Part shown: in pieces, positions 50,258 to 58,849 of the stretch
Layout of the letters: each line of letters opens with the position of its first letter
How positions within the stretch are numbered: the first letter of the stretch is position 1
Assembly: GCA_030427925.1 (NCBI GenBank)
Contig: JAUICJ010000006.1
Location: 55,863 to 119,862 of the forward strand
Length of the DNA: 64,000 nt
Direction: 5' to 3'
Source: Bacteroidia bacterium
GTDB lineage: Bacteria > Bacteroidota > Bacteroidia > Flavobacteriales_D > Sanyastnellaceae
Position numbers and translations under genes: made by a program
The notes under the pieces: generated by a model
The model's input: the letters and a program-made list of their open reading frames with translations, nothing else
Told to the model about the DNA's origin: nothing
Database searches by the model: none

Positions 50258-51600
50258 ACCAACGCATCGCCCTTTGCTGGATGCGGCGGGACCTCCGCCT
50301 CCATGACCACACAGCGCTTTACGGCGCACTGACTTCAGGGCTTCCCGTCTTGCCTGTCTTCGTCTTTGACCGCAGCATCCTCGATGACTTGGCCCAGCGC
50401 GCCGACCGCCGGGTGACCTTCATTTACGAGCAGCTGGGTCGATTGAACGGCCAACTGAAAGCGGTTGGAAGCGGCATTTGGGGGGTGCACGCCCAACCAA
50501 CGGACGGGTGGGAATCGCTCCTTCGTGAGTTGGAGGAACGGGGATACCAAGTTGAGGCGGTCCACGCGAACCGGGACTACGAACCGCGCGCTCAGCAGCG
50601 CGATGCCGCCATCCAATCGCTGCTTGAATCTCACGGAATCGCCTTCCACACTTACCGCGATCACGTCCTTTTCGAGCCAAATGAAGTGCTCAAGGCCGAT
50701 GGCACGCCGTACACGGTGTTTACCCCGTACAGCAAACGATGGCTCGCAAATTCACCGGAGGAGCGGTTGGGGTCCGTGGCTTCCGAAGACCTCCTCGGGG
50801 CGTGCGTGCGCATGGAAGAGATTCCGTGGCCGAGCTTGCAGGAAATGGGATTCGAGCCCGCGCACGACGCCGCCTTCCCTTCCATCAACTTGGACGACCA
50901 ATTGCTGCGGGATTATGGGGCACAGCGGGACTTGCCAGCGGTTGCGGGCACGACGCGCTTGAGCGTGCACCTGCGCTTCGGAACCGTCAGCATTCGGGAG
51001 GCCATGCGGGCGGGCTTCTCGCACAGCGCCAAATGGTTGACGGAATTGATTTGGCGCGAATTCTACCAAGCCATCATCCACCACTTCCCGCATTCGGTGG
51101 AGGGCGCCTTCAAACCGGCCTATGACGCGGTGGAATGGGAATCGGCAGGACCGGAATTTGAAGCGTGGAAGGCGGGGAAGACCGGCTACCCACTCGTGGA
51201 CGCAGGCATGAGGGAATTGGCGGCAACGGGGTTCATGCACAACCGCGTCCGCATGGTCGTGGCCAGCTTTCTGTGCAAGCACTTGCTGCTCGATTGGCGG
51301 TTGGGCGAGCGGTGGTTCGCGGAACAGTTGCTCGACTTCGAGTTGGCGAGCAATGTTGGGGGCTGGCAATGGGCCGCGGGAACGGGGTGCGATGCGGCGC
51401 CGTACTTCAGGGTCTTCAATCCGACGTCGCAGCAAGAGAAATTCGATCCCTCTTTCGCCTATGTCAGGAAATGGGTGCCCGAATGGGGGACTCCCGAATA
51501 CCCGAAGCCCATCGTCGACCACAAATTTGCCCGGCTCAGGGCCATCGACCGCTACAAGCGCGCGTTGAAGCCGGATCAGGCTCAGCCCACGTTGTTCTGA
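50254..51600 (+). CDS. Cryptochrome/photolyase family protein
   Basis: These FAD-dependent enzymes repair pyrimidine dimers with blue light or act as light sensors. The 448-residue protein has the N-terminal antenna-binding domain (ALCWMRRDLRLHDHTALYGAL, in part; FVFDRSILDDL) and the FAD-binding helical domain (WLTELIWREFYQAIIHHFP, GKTGYPLVDAGMRELAATGFMHNRVRM, LDFELASNVGGWQWAAGTGCDAAPYFRVFNP, in part). The Trp and Asn-Asp-containing segments expected for FAD are present. Subtype (CPD photolyase, cryptochrome) cannot be fixed by eye. The protein fits a light-exposed surface-water habitat. Confidence 0.93.
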   Translation: MNQRIALCWMRRDLRLHDHTALYGALTSGLPVLPVFVFDRSILDDLAQRADRRVTFIYEQLGRLNGQLKAVGSGIWGVHAQPTDGWESLLRELEERGYQVEAVHANRDYEPRAQQRDAAIQSLLESHGIAFHTYRDHVLFEPNEVLKADGTPYTVFTPYSKRWLANSPEERLGSVASEDLLGACVRMEEIPWPSLQEMGFEPAHDAAFPSINLDDQLLRDYGAQRDLPAVAGTTRLSVHLRFGTVSIREAMRAGFSHSAKWLTELIWREFYQAIIHHFPHSVEGAFKPAYDAVEWESAGPEFEAWKAGKTGYPLVDAGMRELAATGFMHNRVRMVVASFLCKHLLLDWRLGERWFAEQLLDFELASNVGGWQWAAGTGCDAAPYFRVFNPTSQQEKFDPSFAYVRKWVPEWGTPEYPKPIVDHKFARLRAIDRYKRALKPDQAQPTLF

Positions 51601-51601
51601 G

Positions 51602-51609
51602 TACCTTGC
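51602..51609 (+). promoter_or_regulatory. -7 box of CoA-transferase, 4 bases before ATG
   Basis: Reads TACCTTGC, then GGAC, then the ATG at 51614, identical to the box before the PagL-like gene. It begins one base after the photolyase stop. Confidence 0.55.
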
Positions 51610-51613
51610 GGAC

Positions 51614-52702
51614 ATGTCGCAAGTCCTTGAAGGCGTGAAGGTGCTGGAGTTGGCCAGTGTGCTCGCGGGCCCCTTGGCGGGAACGGCCTTGGCTGTGCGC
51701 GGGGCCACGGTCACGAAGGTGGAACGGCCGCCGCATGGTGACGTCACCCGGACGTGGAAAAGCGCAGAGGAACCTGCAGACCGGGAGGCTTCGGCGTATT
51801 ATGCGAGTGCGAATGCGGGGAAGCGCGTGGTGTGGCGGGACTTGGCATCGGCCGAAGGACGGAAATGGCTGGAGGCTTCCCTGGCGGAGCATGACGTGGT
51901 GTTGCACAATTTCAAGGGTGCGGATTTGGAGAAATTCGGGATGGAACCCGAAGGCTTGGCGCTGCGGCATTCGCACCTCGTGAACGTCCGGTTGGTCGGG
52001 TTTCCAGGGGCCCCGGAACGGCTGGCCTATGACGTGGTGGTGCAGGCGGAAACGGGGTTCATGAGCATGAACGGCGAACCGGGAAGCAAGCCACTGCGCA
52101 TGCCCGTTGCGCTGATGGACGTTTTGGCGTCACACCAAATCCGAACCGCCGTCCTCGAAGGGCTGCTCGGGCGAAGCCAAGGCCGCACCGGGGCCTACGC
52201 AGAAGTCAGCCTCGAGGGCAGCGGGTTGTCCGCTTTGGTCAACCAGTCCACGAATTATTTGATGAACGGCCAGGTGCCAATGGCGCAGGGATCCATTCAC
52301 CCGAACATCGCGCCCTATGGGGATTTGATGGAATGCGCCGATGGTTGGATGGTCCTCGCGGTGGGAAGCGATCGGCAGTTTGCGGGGCTCTGCTCCGTGC
52401 TTGGGCATGCGGAGTGGGCCGATCGACCCGATTTTCGGACCAACGTGGAACGCCTTCGAAACCGGGAGGCGCTCATGACCGCCCTGAATGGCGTTGCGTC
52501 TTCGCGCACTCGGGCGCATTGGGATGCGGTTTTCCAAGCCCACGGCATTCCCGCCGGCGTGGTGCGCCGCATGGATGAAGTGTTCGCACCAGGTTCAACG
52601 GGCGAAGCCACGCTCATTGTGGACGAAGACGGCGTGGGCCGACGTCCTTCGCCGGTCGCCTACCAAATGCATTGGCTTCAGACCGGCAACGCAATGCGGT
52701 AA
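51614..52702 (+). CDS. CaiB/BaiF-type CoA-transferase family III
   Basis: The 362-residue family-III CoA-transferase shows LEGVKVLELASVLAGPLAGTAL, VTKVERPPHGDVTR, YYASANAGKR, then DVVLHNFKGADLEKFG, LVNVRLVGFPGAPERLAYDVVVQAETG (in part), and MPVALMDVLASHQIRTAVLEGLL where the catalytic Asp lies in VALMD. It moves CoA between acyl groups; the acyl substrate is unknown. The 3' end overlaps the lytic transglycosylase by 25 bases. Confidence 0.92.
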   Translation: MSQVLEGVKVLELASVLAGPLAGTALAVRGATVTKVERPPHGDVTRTWKSAEEPADREASAYYASANAGKRVVWRDLASAEGRKWLEASLAEHDVVLHNFKGADLEKFGMEPEGLALRHSHLVNVRLVGFPGAPERLAYDVVVQAETGFMSMNGEPGSKPLRMPVALMDVLASHQIRTAVLEGLLGRSQGRTGAYAEVSLEGSGLSALVNQSTNYLMNGQVPMAQGSIHPNIAPYGDLMECADGWMVLAVGSDRQFAGLCSVLGHAEWADRPDFRTNVERLRNREALMTALNGVASSRTRAHWDAVFQAHGIPAGVVRRMDEVFAPGSTGEATLIVDEDGVGRRPSPVAYQMHWLQTGNAMR

Positions 52703-53607
52703 GAATTCCCTGCGCTGATGGGCAGAAAATCGTCCGTCAACCACGGATTCAGTGCCTTCAAGGCCTTGAGGTTGGTGCCTTGTTCCCGGGCAAATTCGGC
52801 GAGGTTGGGTATGGTTTGGCTCACCTCCACTTCCCTCACTTCAAACGGCGGATACAGGGCTTCATCGGCCAAATCAAAACCGAACCGAGCCGGATCCTCG
52901 AACACCTCCTTGATGGCCAACAACCGGTAAACGTAACGCGCCGTCTCCGCATTCAAGTGCAAATCCCAATACGTGGTAACCCCCTGCTCCTCCAATTCAC
53001 GGCTCACTCCAGCCATGCCCATGTTGTAAGACGCCGCAGCCAGTGACCACGACCCAAACCGTTCGTACGCCTCCCGCAAGTAGGCGCAAGCTGCCCGCGT
53101 CGAAGCCGCGACGTGGTAGCGCTCATCCACTTCCCCGTTGACCTCAAGCCCATAAGCCGGTGCAGTGCGCTTCATGAACTGCCAGAAGCCGGAAGCCCCC
53201 GCCGGCGAAACCACCTGCGCCAACCCGCTTTCGATGACCGCGAGGTACTTCATGTCCGCAGGAATTCCTTCCTCCTCCAAAATGGGCTCCATCACGGGAA
53301 ACCAACGATTCGCTCGCTTCAAGTACAAGATGGTGGAACTGTGGTGGTACGCGTTGACCACCAGTTCGCGATCCAAGGACTCCCGAACCCCAAAGGCATC
53401 CAACGGCACCGGCTCGCCGCACAATGAAATGGATTGTGGAATGTCCGGTGCAGGATGTCGCGGAGCGGGCACAACGGGGCTCACCGTGCTATCCGCGGCC
53501 ACCGGAGCGGGCGATTTCGAGGACGACAGGGACACCACCACCAACGCCGAAGCAGCGAGCAACAAGAAGGCGGCGAGGAAATGAAGGATGTTTCGGTTCA
53601 TGGACAT
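52678..53607 (-). CDS. Membrane-anchored lytic transglycosylase with LysM-like C-terminus
   Basis: The 309-residue protein has an N-terminal signal anchor (MNRNILHFLAAFLLLAASAL) and an SLT/MltD-type domain. The catalytic Glu126 lies in VIESGLA, followed by SPAGASGFWQFMKRTAPAYGL and SWSLAAASYNMGMAGV, the family hallmark. The last 45 residues (TIPNLAEFAREQGTNLKALKALNPWL, in part) resemble a LysM peptidoglycan-binding fold. It cleaves glycan strands in the periplasm. The frame extends to 53913 in the rfbC gene; the ATG at 53607 (or 53601) is chosen because it starts the signal anchor. Confidence 0.92.
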   Translation of the reverse strand: MSMNRNILHFLAAFLLLAASALVVVSLSSSKSPAPVAADSTVSPVVPAPRHPAPDIPQSISLCGEPVPLDAFGVRESLDRELVVNAYHHSSTILYLKRANRWFPVMEPILEEEGIPADMKYLAVIESGLAQVVSPAGASGFWQFMKRTAPAYGLEVNGEVDERYHVAASTRAACAYLREAYERFGSWSLAAASYNMGMAGVSRELEEQGVTTYWDLHLNAETARYVYRLLAIKEVFEDPARFGFDLADEALYPPFEVREVEVSQTIPNLAEFAREQGTNLKALKALNPWLTDDFLPISAGNSYRIALPV

Positions 53608-53635
53608 GCAACGGAATGAAAGACCGGTTCGTATC

Positions 53636-54184
53636 TCAAAGAAAAGGCGACTGAAACGCGGACCAAGGAGTCGCGACCTCGTCCTTCGGAGAAAGCCGCG
53701 CCGCGCCCACCCGCCAATCAATGCCCAAAAACGGATCGTCCCACCGCAAGTCGCCCTCGGATTCGGGCGCATAAAGGGCGGTGCACTTGTATTGAAAGAC
53801 GGTCCCGTCCTCAAGCGAGGCAAAACCGTGCGCAAATCCCGGAGGAATCCAAACCTGGCGTGCGTTCTCCGGCGTAAGTTCCACGGCCACGTGCTGACCG
53901 AAGGTCGGAGCACTCTTGCGAATGTCCACGATCACGTCCAGCACCCTCCCCTGCGAACAGCGCACCAACTTGCCTTGCGCATGCGGCGGAGCTTGAAAAT
54001 GAAGCCCTCGGACCACCCCGGCCCCCGACCGACTCTCGTTGTCTTGAACGAATTCCACCTCCACTCCCGTCGCAGCGACGAAGGCCCGCGTGGACCACGT
54101 TTCCTGAAAGCTTCCACGGTCGTCCGCGAAGACCCGAGGGGTCAAAACGAAAACCCCCTCCAGTGCCGTCTTTTCAATGAGCAT
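53636..54184 (-). CDS. rfbC: dTDP-4-dehydrorhamnose 3,5-epimerase
   Basis: RfbC makes dTDP-4-dehydro-L-rhamnose from the D-xylo-4-keto form, a step in dTDP-rhamnose synthesis. The 182-residue cupin shows the expected motifs: DDRGSFQETW, NESRSGAGVVRGLHFQ, PHAQGKLVRCSQGRVLDVIVD (in part) with the catalytic His in GLHF, and WIPPGFAHGFASL. rfbA, rfbB and rfbD are not adjacent. The start overlaps the last bases of the upstream export gene, so both are made from one message. Confidence 0.95.
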   Translation of the reverse strand: MLIEKTALEGVFVLTPRVFADDRGSFQETWSTRAFVAATGVEVEFVQDNESRSGAGVVRGLHFQAPPHAQGKLVRCSQGRVLDVIVDIRKSAPTFGQHVAVELTPENARQVWIPPGFAHGFASLEDGTVFQYKCTALYAPESEGDLRWDDPFLGIDWRVGAARLSPKDEVATPWSAFQSPFL

Positions 54185-54975
54185 CAGTTCCCTCCCAAGT
54201 TGTTGATGACCGCGAACACCAGGCTGATCGAGGACAAAAAAGTCAAATACGGAGCGATGTCCCGTGTAATTTCCGAGGCTATTTCGGGCACCGGCTCCAC
54301 GTAAACGATGTCACCGGCCTGAACCGTGGTGGACGCGGCCTTCAGCCCGTCGATGGTCGACAGGTTCATCTCAAAAATCCGCCGTTCATCCCCCTCCATG
54401 CGGATGAGCTTCACCACTTCGGCGTTGCCGCGCGGGCTGATTCCGCCCGCCAAGGCCAGTGCTTCCAGGACGCTGGTGTTCAGGTTTTGGATGGTGATCA
54501 CGCGGGCAGCACCCGATGCACCAGGGAACACCAACACGCGGTTGTTCGTCACGCTCAGCAGGGCATACGGGGCGTGGTAAAGTGCAGAGTAGGCGGATTC
54601 GAGTGCGTTTTGGGCTTCTTGAATCGTCAAGCCAGCCACCGCAATGTCCCCGATTTCCGGAAGCTCCACCATGCCGTTCGGCCGCACCCAATACTGCGTC
54701 TGCTGCCCCTGTTGGTTCATCATTCCCATGGCCTGGCCCTGCTGCATCGTTCCCGCCGTCATCAGGAGCAGGCGCTGGCCGCCGTTGCTGAACAACCTGA
54801 AGTCCAAAAAGTCATTCGGTGCAATGCGGTAGTCGCTTGCCTGAATCGTTGACAAATCATCAAACTGGAAATCGCTCGGGGTTTGGAACATGATGTCCTT
54901 GTTGATGGTACACCCCGCTAGCAGCATCCAAGCCGCCGCCACCAACCACCCCGCAAACGTGATTTTACTCCGCAT
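54184..54975 (-). CDS. Polysaccharide export (Wza/BexD-like) lipoprotein
   Basis: The 263-residue protein has a lipobox ending LLAGC (Cys22) and a polysaccharide-export domain (SDYRIAPNDFLDFRLF, VRPNGMVELPEIGDIAVAGLTIQEAQNAL in part). A SLBB-like part follows (RVLVFPGASGAARVITI, LALAGGISPRGNAEVVKLI in part). A C-terminal hydrophobic helix (YLTFLSSISLVFAVI) is typical of Bacteroidota Wza homologues, in which it spans the outer membrane. It likely exports capsule or exopolysaccharide. rfbC follows with a one-base overlap. Confidence 0.93.
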   Translation of the reverse strand: MRSKITFAGWLVAAAWMLLAGCTINKDIMFQTPSDFQFDDLSTIQASDYRIAPNDFLDFRLFSNGGQRLLLMTAGTMQQGQAMGMMNQQGQQTQYWVRPNGMVELPEIGDIAVAGLTIQEAQNALESAYSALYHAPYALLSVTNNRVLVFPGASGAARVITIQNLNTSVLEALALAGGISPRGNAEVVKLIRMEGDERRIFEMNLSTIDGLKAASTTVQAGDIVYVEPVPEIASEITRDIAPYLTFLSSISLVFAVINNLGGN

Positions 54976-54979
54976 GCGA

Positions 54980-54987
54980 CGAATTTA
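54980..54987 (-). promoter_or_regulatory. -7 box of wza-like gene, 4 bases before ATG
   Basis: Reads TAAATTCG on the minus strand (one mismatch to TAnnTTTG), then TCGC, then the ATG at 54975. Its divergent partner box lies at 55003-55010. Confidence 0.6.
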
Positions 54988-55002
54988 CGACAGCCCCGCC
55001 GA

Positions 55003-55010
55003 TATCTTTG
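55003..55010 (+). promoter_or_regulatory. -7 box of GNAT gene, 4 bases before GTG
   Basis: Reads TATCTTTG, an exact TAnnTTTG match, then CAGC, then a GTG at 55015. Only 39 bases lie between the two divergent start codons. Confidence 0.7.
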
Positions 55011-55014
55011 CAGC

Positions 55015-55542
55015 GTGATTGAGCGAGGAACATACCGGTTGCGGGCCATGGAACCCCAGGATGCGCTCTTGCTGCATCAGTGGGAAAACCGCGCGGAGGA
55101 ATGGTGGTTGGGAGCGCAATTGGCGCCGATTTCCATGGAAGCGATGCAGCGGTTTGCAGCCGGCGATCACGATGTTTGGTCCGACCGTCAGCTCCGGTTG
55201 ATGCTCGAAGTGGGAGGCCAAACCGTAGGAGCCTTCGACCTCTACGACGTCGACCCCCGCAGCGGCCGTGCCGGCGTGGGCCTCGCGGTCGGGCAAGCCT
55301 TCCGCAACATGGGGTACGCTCGGGTGGGGCTCGGCCTCCTCATGGCTTACGCCTTTGATCACCTCGGCCTCCGCATGCTCTTCGCGGAAGTCCCGGTTGA
55401 AAACCCTTCCAGCACCCGCATTTTCGAAGAGTCGGGATTCAAGATCAACGGGCGGCTCGCGCAATGGGTGCGCAACGGAAATCACTTCTCGGATTTGCAC
55501 ATCATGCAAGCGTTCCGAACGGAAATGAACGGCGATGCGTAA
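55015..55542 (+). CDS. GNAT-family N-acetyltransferase
   Basis: The 175-residue protein resembles RimJ/SpeG-type acetyltransferases that act on ribosomal protein, polyamine or small amines. It has YRLRAMEPQDALLLHQWENR at the start and the acetyl-CoA segment GLAVGQAFRNMGYARVGLGLL (in part), then AEVPVENPSSTRIFEESGF. The GTG at 55015 is the only start consistent with the promoter box. Its 3' end overlaps mltG by eight bases. Confidence 0.88.
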   Translation: MIERGTYRLRAMEPQDALLLHQWENRAEEWWLGAQLAPISMEAMQRFAAGDHDVWSDRQLRLMLEVGGQTVGAFDLYDVDPRSGRAGVGLAVGQAFRNMGYARVGLGLLMAYAFDHLGLRMLFAEVPVENPSSTRIFEESGFKINGRLAQWVRNGNHFSDLHIMQAFRTEMNGDA

Positions 55543-56494
55543 AGCCTTCGCGTTGGGCGGCGCGCTGCTGATTGCGGCGGCGTTGTGGTTGGGGTCCACG
55601 GTCGCCGTTTGGTTCGCGCCCCTTACGGAGTTGCCTTGGACGCTCCAAATCGATCCCGAAACCGGCACCTGGCACTCCGAAGCGCCCGGCGAAGAACTCG
55701 AGTCGGTGCAGCGCGCATTGGACTTGCGCGGTTGGTCGGCACGCCCCGGCCTCTACGTCTTCGAAGGCGGTCTGACCGGCGGAGACGTCGCGCGGAGGGT
55801 CGCAAGCGGCGAGCGCGAAACCGTCCGGGTGGTGGTCCCTGCCCACCGGGATGTGGGCGTCATTGCGGGCAGCATTGCCCGCCAGCTTTGGGTCGACTCG
55901 GCATCCGTCGACGCGGTGCTGCGCGCCGACACGTTGTGGTGGCAAATCCGCCCGAACACCTACGATTTCTACTGGGAGACTTCGGCGCAAGGCGTGGCCC
56001 AGCGCCTCGTCCGCGAATCGAACGCCTGGTGGACGGCCGAGCGACGCCAGCAAGCCGCGGCGTGGGGTTTGCGCCCTGATGAAGCCGTCACGTTGGCGTC
56101 CATCGTGCAGGAGGAAACCGCGAGCAGCAAGGAGGCTCCGCGGGTGGCCGGACTCTACTTGAATCGGATCCGCCGGGGCATGCTGTTGCAAGCTGACCCC
56201 ACCTTGAAATTCGCGCTTGGCGATTGGGAACGGAGGCGCCTGCTGGATGTGGATAAAACCGTGGACTCGCCTTACAACACCTACCTGCACCCCGGTCTCC
56301 CTCCCGGACCCATTCGCATTCCCGAGTCGGCTTATGTGGAGGCGGTGTTGAACGCGGAGACCCACGCGTACCTCTACATGTGCGCCCGAGCCGACCAGTC
56401 AGGGGAGCACGCGTTTGCCCCGACCTACTCGGAGCACCTGCGCAACGCGCGGGCCTACCAAAACATGCTGAGCCGCAATGGAATTTACCGTTAA
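55535..56494 (+). CDS. mltG: Endolytic murein transglycosylase MltG
   Basis: MltG cuts nascent glycan chains at the membrane and helps fix their length. The 319-residue protein has an N-terminal anchor helix (about 3-28), then a LysM-like part and the YceG catalytic domain. The active-site segment is LASIVQEET (188-196) with the catalytic Glu there; ALGLYLNRI-like VAGLYLNRIRRGMLLQADPTL and SPYNTYLHPGLPPGPI follow (in part). Length is near the family norm. It overlaps the GNAT gene and the next gene. Confidence 0.95.
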   Translation: MRKAFALGGALLIAAALWLGSTVAVWFAPLTELPWTLQIDPETGTWHSEAPGEELESVQRALDLRGWSARPGLYVFEGGLTGGDVARRVASGERETVRVVVPAHRDVGVIAGSIARQLWVDSASVDAVLRADTLWWQIRPNTYDFYWETSAQGVAQRLVRESNAWWTAERRQQAAAWGLRPDEAVTLASIVQEETASSKEAPRVAGLYLNRIRRGMLLQADPTLKFALGDWERRRLLDVDKTVDSPYNTYLHPGLPPGPIRIPESAYVEAVLNAETHAYLYMCARADQSGEHAFAPTYSEHLRNARAYQNMLSRNGIYR

Positions 56495-58847
56495 TCGAAC
56501 CCTCCTCGCAAGCATGTTCGTGGCCTGTTGGGGGATGAGTTGGGGCCAAAACGCGCCCAAGACCGCCTTCGCCCAGCCGCTGCAATCGGGCGAGCAGGTG
56601 GTGCTCGACGGGGACTTGAACGAAACGGTTTGGCTCCGCGCCCTCCCCGCCGACGAATTCACGCAACTCGCCCCCAACCCGGACCAGCGCCCGAGCCAGC
56701 CCACCGAAGTGCGCCTCGCCTTCGACGACCAGGCCCTCTACATCGGCGCCCGCATGTGGGACAGCGCCCCCGACAGCATCCTCCACCAGCTGAGCCCCCG
56801 CGACCAAACCGACAACACGGACCAATTTGCCATTTGGTTCAGCACCTTCAACGACGGCATCAACGGCGTCCGGTTCACCACCACCCCCGAGGGCATTCAA
56901 GTCGATGAACTCCTCACCGGCGCGTCCTCCGACCTCAGCTGGAACGCTCCGTGGAACGTATCCACGCGCATCGACTCAGCCGGTTGGACGGCCGAATTTC
57001 GCATCCCTTGGATGGCGTTTCGATTCCCGGGCCAAGGGGAACAGGAATGGGGCTTCAACTGCTCCCGCACGATTCGGCGCATTCGGGAGACGTCCTACTG
57101 GCAACGCCAAGACCCCACGCTCGAAGGCGAACTGAATCAAGGCGGCGTGCTCCAGGGCATTGCGGGCATCGATCCGCCCGCACGCATCAGCCTGTTCCCG
57201 TACGTTTCGAGCTACGCGAACGCCGGGGCCGGAGCGGTCGTCGGGAGCTACAAGGGCGGCATGGACCTCAAGCTCGGGCTTGGGGACGCGTTCACCTTGG
57301 ACGCCACGCTCGTTCCCGACTTCGGGCAGGTGGTGGCGGACAATTTGGTGTTGAATTTGAGTCCGTACGAAATCCAATTCAACGAGAACCGCCCGTTTTT
57401 TCAGGAAGGCACGGAGCTGTTCAACAAGGCGGGGCTGTTTTACAGCCGACGCATTGGGGTGGAAGACCAGTTGCTGAACGCCACGAAGATTTACGGCCGC
57501 ACGGCGGATGGAACGGGATTGGGGCTGTTGACTGCGGTGGCCCGCGATACCGTGGGTGGCGGCGATGCGCTGAACCAGTACACGGTGGCTGTTGTGGACC
57601 AAAACCTGCCCAACAATGGCTTCGTCAACGCCACCTCGACCTTGGTGCTGCACGAGGGCGAGCAGACGGATGCGTCGGCCCACGGTTTGGCCTTCGACGT
57701 GCGCGACCCACAACAGCGGTGGAGCGTTTCAGGCAGTGCGAAAATCAACCGCTACCACGGCCTGCTCACCGAGGGCTTGAGCGAAGGCGACGCGTGGTCC
57801 CTCGAAGTGCGGCGCATCAAGGGGCAATGGACTTACGGCGCAGGCCATTACGAGGAAAGTGTGGGCTACGACCCCAACGCCCTGGGTTTTCTCGAAGCCC
57901 CGAACGAAGTATCGACCTACGCGTGGCTGCGCTGGAACCGGTACACGCCAAAGGGCCGCTGGAACCGCGTTACGGCCGACCTGAGCACCGTGCTGACCAG
58001 CGTGGAAACGCCGCGCATGTTCTCGCGCTGGATCCTCGACGGTTTCGTGCGCGGTACCACCCGGGCGTTTCACACGTGGAACCTCCGGGCCATGGTCCAA
58101 CCGGTGAACGGCCGGGACGTCTTCGTTTCGCGCATTCCTGGACGGCATTGGAACGAGCCCCGATGGGGCATGGTGGAAGGCTGGTTCAGTTCGGACTACC
58201 GCCGCATCTTCGCCCTTGACGCCTTCCTGAGCTACGCAAACGGGCCGCAGTATTGGGACTGGAAAGAACACACCATCCGCATCGCGCCCCGGCTTCGCAT
58301 CAACGACCGCTGGTCCACGGATTACGTTTGGAAGGTCATTCGGAAATCGCATGAGCGCGGGTGGGCGGCGCTGTTGGATGTTGGGTCCACGCCGACCATC
58401 AGCTTGTTCGGGGACCGGGACAACACGGAGATCACGCAAGTTTGGAACATTCGGCACATCTTCAACAACCGCATGAGCCTCAGCGGTCGGGTGCGCCACA
58501 GCTGGAGCCGCGTGCGGTACCACGGGTTCTTGGAATTGAACGAGGACGGCGACTTGGTGGCGACGGACTGGGCAACTGTGGGAGGCGACGGGCGGTCGGA
58601 GTACGACTTGAATTTCAATGCGTGGAGCGTGGATTTGGTCTATGAATGGAACTTTGCGCCAGCGTCCTTCCTGACCGTGGTTTGGAAGAACAATTTGCAA
58701 TCCACCGGGAACCTCTTGCCCGCGAATTACGGCGAGAATTTCAACCAAATGCTCGAAAACGGCTTCCTCAACAGCCTGTCCTTGCGGGCGCTGTTCTTCG
58801 TGGATTACAACCGACTCAAGAGCGGCCTGCGGGGCTTCGACCGCTGA
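56478..58847 (+). CDS. DUF5916 protein: CBM9-like domain plus outer-membrane barrel
   Basis: The 789-residue protein has a signal peptide (MEFTVNRTLLASMFVACWGM, cleavage after SWGQ). A carbohydrate-binding-9-like domain follows at about 35-210 (LDGDLNETVWLRAL, VRLAFDDQALYIGARMWD, DRAFQFAIWFS-like DQFAIWFSTFNDGIN, FRIPWMAFRF). The remainder is a DUF5916 outer-membrane beta-barrel that ends in a C-terminal aromatic-rich strand. Members are widespread in Bacteroidota; the ligand is unknown. It overlaps the end of mltG by 17 bases. Confidence 0.88.
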   Translation: MEFTVNRTLLASMFVACWGMSWGQNAPKTAFAQPLQSGEQVVLDGDLNETVWLRALPADEFTQLAPNPDQRPSQPTEVRLAFDDQALYIGARMWDSAPDSILHQLSPRDQTDNTDQFAIWFSTFNDGINGVRFTTTPEGIQVDELLTGASSDLSWNAPWNVSTRIDSAGWTAEFRIPWMAFRFPGQGEQEWGFNCSRTIRRIRETSYWQRQDPTLEGELNQGGVLQGIAGIDPPARISLFPYVSSYANAGAGAVVGSYKGGMDLKLGLGDAFTLDATLVPDFGQVVADNLVLNLSPYEIQFNENRPFFQEGTELFNKAGLFYSRRIGVEDQLLNATKIYGRTADGTGLGLLTAVARDTVGGGDALNQYTVAVVDQNLPNNGFVNATSTLVLHEGEQTDASAHGLAFDVRDPQQRWSVSGSAKINRYHGLLTEGLSEGDAWSLEVRRIKGQWTYGAGHYEESVGYDPNALGFLEAPNEVSTYAWLRWNRYTPKGRWNRVTADLSTVLTSVETPRMFSRWILDGFVRGTTRAFHTWNLRAMVQPVNGRDVFVSRIPGRHWNEPRWGMVEGWFSSDYRRIFALDAFLSYANGPQYWDWKEHTIRIAPRLRINDRWSTDYVWKVIRKSHERGWAALLDVGSTPTISLFGDRDNTEITQVWNIRHIFNNRMSLSGRVRHSWSRVRYHGFLELNEDGDLVATDWATVGGDGRSEYDLNFNAWSVDLVYEWNFAPASFLTVVWKNNLQSTGNLLPANYGENFNQMLENGFLNSLSLRALFFVDYNRLKSGLRGFDR

Positions 58848-58849
58848 CG

